A DNA stretch of 64,000 nucleotides from Bufo bufo (Eukaryota > Chordata > Amphibia > Anura > Bufonidae): contig NC_053391.1 of the NCBI RefSeq assembly GCF_905171765.1, forward strand, positions 107,420,644 through 107,484,643, in the 5' to 3' direction. The notes beneath the pieces are model-generated. The model saw nothing but the letters and a program-made list of their open reading frames with translations. It was not told where the DNA came from and did no database searches. Position numbers and translations under genes: made by a program. Of this stretch, positions 11,274-19,700 are shown in pieces (within the stretch, counting starts at the first letter, position 1; each line of letters begins with the position of its first letter).

Positions 11274-11449
11274 CATATTTTCAGTTGTTTCACACTTGTT
11301 TGTTATGTATATAATTCCACGTCTTAATTCATAGTTTTGATGCCTTCAGTGTGAATCTACAATTTTCATAGTCATGAAAATAAAGAAAACTCTTTGAATG
11401 AGAAGGTGTGTCCAAACTTTTGGTCTGTACTGTATATGAAACAACAAAG

Positions 11450-11692
11450 TTAAAACGTGTAAAAAAAACAAAACAATGCCCAAAATGCCTGTCTAGAGTT
11501 AATTTTTTTGTCAGACTCCAAAAACATCAGATTCTTATGGTCAGTAAGGACCACTACCCGGTGTCTAGCCCACTCCAGGAAATGACGCCATTTCTCAAAA
11601 GCCCACTTGATAGCCAAAAGCTCACGATTGCCAGTGTCAACGTTAGCATTAGCAGCAGAAAATGTTCTATAGAAATATGCACATTGCTTCAT
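11450..11692 (-). pseudogene. Ty3/gypsy RNase H fragment
   Basis: The - strand reads FSAANANVDTGNRELLAIKWAFEKWRHFLEWARH, split here only by line, then VVVLTDHKNLMFL, the RNase H domain downstream of the gypsy reverse transcriptase; TDHKNL is its diagnostic box. The frame decays after SRQAFWALF through a deletion-prone A-run (11,460-11,475). The upstream RT and gag are absent: LTR-like sequence begins only about 20 bp further on. Confidence 0.85.
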
Positions 11693-11713
11693 ACAAGTGA
11701 AGGTAGATGTGCC

Positions 11714-11864
11714 CTGAGACAGAACAGCTCACGCCAGCGTCCCTGCACGCTCCAATGCTCTGGAACCCTGGCCCAGTCAGAGCGGCCACCCAGCTGATCT
11801 CGTTCCACTAGCAACTGGACTCTGCTCCCACACGGAGGCAGTGGCAGCCAAGGGAACCATGTCA
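11714..11864 (-). repeat. Partial Ty3/gypsy 5' LTR with empty MITE site
   Basis: Shares 'cagctcacgccag', 'gtccctgca' and 'cccagctgat' with the LTR at 545-1261 and ends in the same TG/CA position relative to a 'gtat' flank. It contains 'atgctctggaa' at 11,755 where the other LTR has the hAT MITE. It abuts the RNase H remnant, so gag, protease and RT are deleted. Confidence 0.5.
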
Positions 11865-12044
11865 GTATTTCAATGTATAGAAGTGGACATGAGGCATTAA
11901 TTGCACTAGAATTGCTTTACATAACAATTGTATGAGCCAATGTAATAAACTTTTATTCAGTTGTCTCTTCTGTGTTTTATTCCATAATGTGTTGGAAGGT
12001 TCTGTGCTATTTTAAAGATAAGAATCTCAAAGATCCTCATGGAC

Positions 12045-12735
12045 GAGGTGAGTGCCCTCTGCGCAGCCTATTGATCAAGGATTTGGCATCCAGCGGAAAA
12101 GGACATTCAAGAGGCACAATAAGAGACAATAGATCACATCAACTGCTCTCAGACTATCAACATTGCAGGAAAACTTTTTCAAATAGAAGCTAAAGCTGGA
12201 TGCCAGTCTCTGTATACATGTTCCCCAACTTTTGGTCTTAGCTTAAAGGGGCTCTCTGAGAATAATTACTTTTTATCTAATGCCCGCAGCCTGCCTCCAT
12301 ACACAGAAGATTCAAATTTACCTGCTCTCTGCTCCTCCAATCCTTCTCGCCTGCTCCCGCATGTTCATGTTCGAGTCCTGGACTGTTTATGTCCGGCGTT
12401 GCATGGGTATGGTCACTGCTGCAGCCAATGACTAGCCTCAACGGTGATGTGCTGCTTGCGGCCAAGTCACTGCTGAAGCCAGCAGGTAACAGCTAAGTAT
12501 GAATCTTCTTTTTACGGATGCAGGCTGTGGGCATTGGATAAAAAGTCATTATTCCTGAAGAACCCCTTTAAGCTAGAACCAAAGTTTAGGGGACAGATAT
12601 ACAGAGACTGGCATCAAGCTTTAGAGTCCATTTGGGAAAGCAGGTGATCTATTGTCTGTCCTTGACCCTTCCAAATGTTCTATTCAGCTGGATGTCAAAC
12701 TCTTGTTCAAAGGACTGCACAGAGGACAGCGCTTT
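12045..12735. repeat. Imperfect palindrome split by a MITE at its centre
   Basis: Outer arms about 12,045-12,242 and 12,572-12,735 are inverted copies: 'gatgccagtctctgtata' pairs with 'tatacagagactggcatc', and 'gacaatagatca' with 'tgatctattgtc'. The arms meet exactly at the ends of the TTAA MITE. Probably an old foldback transposon that supplied a TTAA at its loop. Confidence 0.8.
12243..12571. mobile_element. TTAA-flanked MITE nested in a palindrome
   Basis: Begins TTAAAGGGGCTCTCTGAGAA and ends GAAGAACCCCTTTAA. The inner arms ('ttttatctaatgcccgcagc' and its complement) form a hairpin. Same general class as the elements at 1346 and 52,096. Confidence 0.85.
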
Positions 12736-13279
12736 GGAAAACAGCAAATATTCTAAAAAAATATATATAATAAAAAACAACAACAAAATACAGTACTTAC
12801 CTGTTCAGTCCCCCACTGATCCACGTGAGATGCTTTGGTGGTCCTCTTCCTGTAGTTGCTTAAAGGCTGATGATGCCATCACTGGCATCACTGGTGACAT
12901 TTGCTGTTTTCTGTTCCTCTCTTTTTCGTCACTATTGGACAATCCGTTTAAAGAACCACTCAGTTTTGTTTCAAAAAAATCCTAAATCAAAGGTCACATC
13001 CACATACTCACTCAGGGAGTGAGAGAAAGTATCAAGGACAGCTATGACTTTTTATTTATCTGGTTTTGGCTTCAAAAACTCCATAAGAAGACCTGACCTT
13101 GTGGCTGTACCCTAATTCCCTGGTCCATCTTCCAACTTGCCAGCTTCCATGATCTGAGCGGAGGTAGCAGCTCCCTTTTTGTGCTATAACAGATTTCTCT
13201 TTGGAAGTTGAATCCTGCAATTCTCCTGATGCCCCATGGTTCTAGATGCAGAGAGGGGCTATGTCCCCACTCACCTTGC
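12736..13279. other. No gene seen
   Basis: Includes an A-rich run at 12,760-12,790 and otherwise unique-looking sequence. No splice-bounded open segment could be supported. Confidence 0.35.
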
Positions 13280-13282
13280 TAA

Positions 13283-13573
13283 GGGCTCTTTCACACAAGC
13301 GTGTCCCTTGTGGGAATCATGCTCTATGGGAGAGAGGGATCCTGCGTTCTGGACTTGATGATGATTGATAATGATGTGTGCCTCTGCATGACATTTCTGT
13401 AACTGAATCATACTGACAGCTTTATGTCAGTATGATCCTGTAGAAGAAAGGTCATGCAGAGGCACCTAGCATTATCAATCATGATAATGCCGTGTCCTTC
13501 TGTAAGTCCTGAACGCAGGATCCCTCTCTCACATGGAGCGTCCTGCAAGGGACACGCTTGTGTGAAAGAGCCC
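13283..13573. mobile_element. Harbinger-like MITE
   Basis: Inverted ends GGGCTCTTTCACACAAGCG and the complement, flanked by TAA on both sides (13,280-13,282 and 13,574-13,576). The arms continue inward (gagagagggatcctgcgttc and its complement). A 3-bp TWA duplication fits PIF/Harbinger, which is inference because no transposase is present. Confidence 0.8.
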
Positions 13574-13576
13574 TAA

Positions 13577-14666
13577 CACACAGACGAGAGGGAAAGTAAA
13601 TGGCAGGAGCCGGCATGGACTGGTTGTACATACGTGTTACACTGGAGTCTACAGGAAGTCAGGTATGCAAGAGGAGACTGACCTCCGGTTAACACGCTGC
13701 CTGATGTTACTGGTGGATAGCATCATGTCAGCGTTATGTGATTCAGCCGCCCAGGTGTTCAAAAAACAAATAATAGGAAATGTGTACACCATTGCTACAT
13801 GGATAGCCAGTGTAATGACAATTTTTTTTTTAAGGATACAGCAACACGGTCAGCTTTCTGCACGCAGGTTTAGATTGGATTTAAAAAAAAATAAGAAAAT
13901 CCGTATCTGGCCTTTATACTTTCTCTCCTTTGATGATCCACCCCTGATTTTGGCTTCCAAAACTGCATCAAGAAACCTGAACGTGTGTGGCCATCCCCTA
14001 ATAGTAGCCAGGGTTCTTAGGTCTATTCCTTTGTAATTCCTCTTGGAAATGTGTGTAGCAATTGACAACTGCTCGTTACTATTCCCCTCTGTCCATAGTG
14101 CTTGTTAAACCACAGAAACACCCAGCAGTAGTCTTTCTGTCCTATAAGTAGTTTTTCCATATCGCTTCTTGTGTAAAATGATGTGTCCACCGCTATTCAC
14201 CTCCTTGCCCCGAGCTATTTGTTGACATCTCGGGGTGCAAGACATGGGACATGTCAGTAGTTTCAGCTTCATGAAGAACATTTCCCAGCATGCACTGCAC
14301 TGTTCTGTGAGCAGGTAGTTTGCTTTGTCCTCCTCTCACTTCCTTGCACCCTGCTGTCAGGTCCCAGGCATGTTCGTTCCATGGGCCACAAAACATCACC
14401 CCGAATCATTGCCGTCATCGGTGACATTGAGTAGGCAGAGCAGAGCAGAGGAGGATGTCAGCAAGACAGGACAAAAATGACGCTGTAGAAGTCATGTCAC
14501 CACCATGGAGCGCACAGACTAGGTACAATGTTGGGAATGGAAATTAACTGGTAAGTTGCCCATTTCCCATTAAGAGTAGGTTCATACTTACAGTAAAATG
14601 AACTGACACAGTGTTCAGGCAAAGAATAGACTGCCAGAGTTCACCGGATCAATCCTAGCCGGATAC
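13577..14666. other. No gene seen
   Basis: Mostly unique-looking sequence. 14,572-14,666 resembles the left half of the MITE at 61,005 (taggttcatact ... gccagagttcaccggatc) and may continue beyond the hAT insertion to about 15,140 (tgctctgccggatcc). Confidence 0.35.
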
Positions 14667-14674
14667 TGCCATTC

Positions 14675-14937
14675 AGGGGCGGATTGGCCATAGACCTTTC
14701 AGAGAAATTTCCCGGTGGGCCAATGCCCAGCGGGCTGCCTTGACCCTCCTTATGGCCGGCCAGTGGAAGTTTTTGGGGATGTATTTTGTGCTGCTGGCAG
14801 TATTTTGTGATGGACTGTGGTATTTGGCTCTGTTAGGGTGGTATAATGTGCCACAATATGGTATTGCTGGCTCTGCCTTCCATCAATTTGGACCCGACTA
14901 CAAAACGGGGCCACTTTAAGTTCCCAGTCCGCCCCTG
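14675..14937. mobile_element. hAT-type MITE, 263 bp
   Basis: Ends CAGGGGCGGATTGGCC and CAGTCCGCCCCTG (inverted). The flanking 8-mers CTGCCATT (14,667-14,674) and CTGCTATT (14,938-14,945) differ at one base. It is inserted in a degraded MITE of the 61-kb type. Confidence 0.8.
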
Positions 14938-14945
14938 CTGCTATT

Positions 14946-15793
14946 CACCAATGGAACCCATGGACTATAAGGAGATCCAGTGAGGATCTGGCTGGGGAAA
15001 AAACATTGCATGGTACGATTTTTGTCTGGCCACAAGCAGCACATTGGCAGGAGAACGACCAGATCCCCAATGGGTTCCCAGGTTGAACTGCACATCGGCT
15101 AGGCCGGATCCTGTGAGCTCTGGAAGGCTGTGCTCTGCCGGATCCATTTACCTACAAACAGTCAGTTTCCCTTGTCAAACAAGGCACAAACAGTATCTAA
15201 AAAATATAAGAAATGTGGTGCAAAGCATGTATACCAGGTTTTTATGGGGTGAGCAGAATTTGATCCTGAATTCTGTCACATTTACATTAGTAAATCCCCC
15301 TCTTTGCTCTAATATGCATTTAGGACCCAGACAGATGATACCTGAAGCAATGTAGAGAATTTATTGTATTAATCCAAATCTATTTATCAGGTTCAAGAGG
15401 AGCAAGCTGTGTGCTTCTGCCCTAATCCAGTATATGGAAGTCATAGAGGGAAGGTTCACCGCTCTGGAGCACCCTCCATCAGCCAGAACAGCAGCTTTGC
15501 TGGTCCTGTATGTCCATCTATTACACGCATGGCCATTTATCTGAGGTATAGCTTCCCCTATGTGAGTGCTGAGGGATATGCTCTTTAAAGGGGTTGTCCG
15601 TCCTAGGCATGTAACAGTAGTGATGTGCTGTTCAAGCAGATGTGACCGCTGAAGCCTGTGATTGGCCGCAGTGGTTATGGGACCAAGAAACTTCATGGTC
15701 CTTTGGGTAATAAGGCAGTGGTGCGGACCCATGATATAGTGGTAAATGTTGTACAATATATAGAGGTTATATAGCTATAACATCCACAATGTG
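14946..15793. other. No gene seen; MITE remnants
   Basis: Carries the rest of the interrupted MITE (to about 15,150) and one half of a TTAA-type MITE beginning 'ctttaaaggggttgtccg' at about 15,586. No host exon was recognised. Confidence 0.35.
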
Positions 15794-16241
15794 TTAAAGA
15801 CAACCTGTCACCACTCCTGACATTCCTGTTTTAATAGCTACATGCTTCCCTCATATAATAACAATTCTGGAGCATCTATTCTTATGTCTCTATGTTGTGC
15901 CGTTCCTTTATTATTCCTGCTAGAAGTTATGAATTGCTAGCAGTCTGCAGTAAGGGTACAGAGGGGAGGTAACCAGTTGGGGGTGTGTACCTGCACAGTC
16001 TCACTCTATCCAATCAGTGCTGCCATTTTCAGTCTGTGCAGGTACACCCCCCAACTGGTTACCTCCCCTCTGTACCCTTACTGAAGGCTAATAGCAATCC
16101 ATTCATAACTTCTAGTAGAAATAATACAGGAATGGCACAACATAGAGCCATAAGAATAGATGCTCCAGAATTGTTATTACATGGGGAATGCATGAAGCTA
16201 TTAAAACAGGCATGTCAGGAGTGGTGACAGGTCCTCTTTAA
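15794..16241. mobile_element. TTAA-flanked foldback MITE
   Basis: Begins TTAAAGACAACCTGTCACC and ends GGTGACAGGTCCTCTTTAA. Long arms: 'agaggggaggtaaccagttg' pairs with 'caactggttacctcccctct'. It ends about 240 bp upstream of the TATA box of the + strand gene, and a second partial TTAA element starts at about 16,277. Confidence 0.85.
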
Positions 16242-16477
16242 ATCAAACAAGTCTTAAAGGGGTTGTCCGAGGTCATTAAAGGGACCCTGTCACTATGAGA
16301 ATGCAGTGTAATGCAGACAGCATGTTATAGAGCAGAAGGAGCTGAGCAGATTGATGTATAGATCTGTAGGATAAGATTCAGTATAAGCTGTATATACAGT
16401 TATATCAGTGATAGTGCGGTATATAGATGGTACCGCTTTAAATGGAATCTCATGGGGCTGAAGATGTCGTCTCATTG

Positions 16478-16503
16478 TGACATCATGAGGAAGGTTATAT
16501 AAG
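16478..16503 (+). promoter_or_regulatory. TATA box and CRE-like site of the micro-exon gene
   Basis: TATATAAG at 16,496-16,503 is preceded by TGACATCA at 16,478-16,485, one base (a CpG to CpA step) from the cAMP response element TGACGTCA. Spacing predicts transcription starting near 16,525, and a consensus splice donor (GTAAGT) follows at 16,551, giving a 5'UTR exon of about 25 nt. Many germ-cell-specific vertebrate genes have a compact TATA plus CRE promoter read by CREM; that is a parallel, not evidence of expression. Confidence 0.65.
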
Positions 16504-16524
16504 CAGCGCCGGCCGCACACTGAC

Positions 16525-16550
16525 TTCAGGATTTTGGTTGGAGTTGGATT
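16525..16550 (+). other. 5'UTR exon 1 (inferred)
   Basis: A short exon between the predicted start about 25-30 bp after the TATA box and the donor GTAAGTATG at 16,551. The 89-bp intron after it ends in a pyrimidine-rich acceptor (ttatttttag, 16,639). The start site is inferred only from TATA spacing. Confidence 0.55.
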
Positions 16551-16715
16551 GTAAGTATGCTCCTCCATTTCTTTTCTAGTCATTTCTCTTCTTTTTATAC
16601 GTTTCCTCCATGTAATGTTTCTTCTCCTCTTATTTTTAGGCGTTTATTGTGAGATTTGAGACAGACGACTATTTGAGCAGATTTCAGGTGGATACGGCCG
16701 GTCCATCCCTTGGAC

Positions 16716-19700
16716 ATGGACTATCCGCTCTTTTTCCCAGGATATGTAAGTCAGAATTTACCGTCCAGAACAGTTAGGGGAGAAGAGGCATTTAGGCGGA
16801 GATTTATCACACTGGTGTAAAGTAGAACTGGCTTAGTTGCCTATAGCAACCAATCAGATCCCACCTTTCATTTTTCACAGCTCCTTTGGAAAGTGACAGG
16901 TTGAATCTGATTGGTTGCTATGGAGAACTAAACCAGTTCTACTTTACACCAGTTTGATAAAAGACCCCTTTAGTGAGCAGATTATAATCCAGGCAATCCC
17001 TAGCCTGAGTTTTACTTGGATGGGACACAATGTAGGACATTAGAGCAGAAGGTCTACACTCGGGGGATTTGTGTAGAGATGGGCTTGTGTGGATTATGTG
17101 TTGTCACTTGTCCGGGAACGTTTGGATCTATATAAAAGCCTCCAGTGATCACATACATGACATTGATGAGTCCCCTATATGAGAGCAGTGGTGACAGCGG
17201 ATGACATCTGTGGAATGGGGAGATGTAGACTCCTTACCAAATTGTCAGTTATTTCCCATCATGCACCATTTCCAACTGACATTCACTTGAAGTGGGCGGG
17301 GCTTAGTTGGAGCATGTGCACCTGACAACTGACGTATGGTTAGCGTGTTGTCTATGGCCGGGCTCATGCCCTGCGTGTGTTATGTGGTTCGGCTAAGCAG
17401 TAATTGATCCACAGAAGATATAAAGAGAAACCCCGCTGCAATCATAAAGCAAGAACTCTATCATAAAGCAGGACCTTATTCACACTGACACTGCAGTCAC
17501 AGAACAGTAGAAACAGTTCAGGATTTAAAGTGCAGACTTTCTAAGACCAAGGAGTCCCTCCCTGGCTGCTTTGACCGGCAGGACCGGGCACTGGAAAGGC
17601 AGGGAGGGGCTGGCCTTAGACAGAAGTGGAGCTTCGGTGTAATGCCTCATTCACACGTCAGTGTTAGGGCTCATGCACACGACCGTATGGCTTTTTCAGT
17701 GTTTTGCGGTCCGTTTTTTACGGATCCGTTGTTCCGTTCTTTGTTTCTGTTGTGTTTCCGTTTCCTTTCCGTTTTTCCATATGCCATATACATTATACAG
17801 TAATCACATAGAAAAAATTGGGCTGGGCATAACATTTTCAATAGATGGTTCAGCAAAAACGGAACAGATACGGAAGACATGCGGATGCATTTCCGTATGT
17901 GTTCCGTTTTTTTTGCGGACCCATTGACTTGAATGGAGCCAAGCACCGTGATTTGCGGACAAGAATAGGACATGTTCTATCTTTTCCTGTTACGGAAACA
18001 AGGAAATACTAAAACGGAATGCACATGGAGACACTTCAGTTTTTTTTGCTGAACCATTGAAATGAATGGTTCAGCATATGTACCACATACTGAACTCAAA
18101 AAACTGACAGTATACTGAACGCAAAATACTGTCGTGTGCATGAGCCCTTACGGTCAGTGATTTCCATCGATTATTGTGATCCCAAACCAGGTATGGCTCT
18201 AAACACAGAACAGGTGCAGATCTTTCCCTTATACCTCATGTCTGTGGAAGCTCCAATCCTGGTTTTAGCTCCCAGTCACTGATGGAAATCACTGACCAAA
18301 ACACTGACGTGTGAATGAGGCCTAATAGGAGCAGGGAGCTCCCCTAGCTTAAACACCCTTAATGATCAGACCACTTTTTACAATTCTGCACTACACTACT
18401 TTCACCGTTTATTGCTCTGTCATACAACTTACCACCCAAGTGAATTTTACCTCCTTTTCTTTTCACTAATAGAGCTTTCATTTGGTGGTATTTCATTGCT
18501 GCTGACATTTTTACATTTTTTGTTATTAATCGAAATTTACCGAAATGTTTGCAAAAAAATGATATTTTTCACTTTCAGTTGTAAAATTGTAAAAAAATAA
18601 ATACATTTCTATATACATTTTTCTCTAAATTTATTGTTCTACATGTCTTTGATAAAAAAAAATGTTTGGGTAAAAAAAAAAATGGTTTGGGTAAAAGTTA
18701 TTGCGTTTACAAACTATGGTACAAAAATGTGAATTTCCGCTTTTTGAAGCAGCTCTGACTTTCTGAGCACCTGTCATGTTTCCTGAGGTTCTACAATGCC
18801 CAGACAGTAGAAAACCCCCACAAATGACTCCATTTCAGAAAGTAGACACCCTAAGGTATTCGCTGATGAGCATAGTGAGTTCATAGAACTTTTTATTTTT
18901 TGTCACAAGTTAGCGGAAAATGATGATTTTTTATTTTTTATTCTTACAAAGTCTCATATTCCACTAACTTGTGACAAAAAATTAAAACTTCCATGAACTC
19001 ACTATGCCCATCACGAAATACCTTGGGGTGTCTTCTTTCCAAAATGGGGTCACTTGTGGGGTAGTTATACTGCCCTGGCATTTTAGGGGCCCTAATACAT
19101 GAGAAGTAGTTTGAAATCAAAATGTGTAAAAAAAATGCCCTGTGAAATCCTAAAGGTGCTCTTTGGAATGTGGGCCCCTTTGCCCACCTAGGCTGCAAAA
19201 AAGTGTCACACATGTGGTATCTCCGTACTCAGGAGAAGTCGGGCAATGTGTTTTGGGGTGTCTTTTTACACATGCCTATGCTGGGTGAGATAAATATCTC
19301 TGTCAAATGACAACTTTGTATAAAAAAATGGGAAAAGTTGTCTGCACTTTTTTGCAGCCTAGGTGGGCAAAGGGGCCCACATTCCAAAGAGCACCTTTAG
19401 GATTTCACAGGGCATTTTTTACACATTTTGATTTCAAACTACTTCTCACGCATTAGGGCCCCTAAAATGCCAGGGCAGTATAACTACCCCACAAGTGACC
19501 CCATTTTAGAAAGAAGACACCCCAAGGTATTTCGTGATGGGCATAGTGAGTTTATGGAAGTTTTTATTTTTTGTCACAGGTTAGTGGAATATGAGAATTT
19601 GTAATAAAAAAAAAAATCATCATTTTCCGCTAACTTGTGACAAAAAAAAAAAAATTCTAGGAACTCGCCATGCTCCTCACGGAATACCTTGGGGTGTCTT

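Larger units (their letters stand above)
4522..11432. mobile_element. Tc1-derived foldback element, interrupted by L1
   Basis: Terminal inverted repeats CAGTACAGACCAAAAGTTTG and the complementary end meet TA on both sides (4520-4521 and 11,433-11,434), the Tc1/mariner signature. Without the L1 at 4672-10,528 the element is about 1.05 kb. It carries a transposase remnant on the - strand (10,554-10,922) and an inverted second copy of the C-terminal part on the + strand (11,001-11,273), so it is a rearranged non-autonomous copy. A relative lies at 55,459-56,397. Confidence 0.9.

Noticed and set aside
15361..15756. 131-codon ORF on the - strand
   Set aside because: Runs into a TTAA-MITE half and shows no domain; no host-exon evidence.
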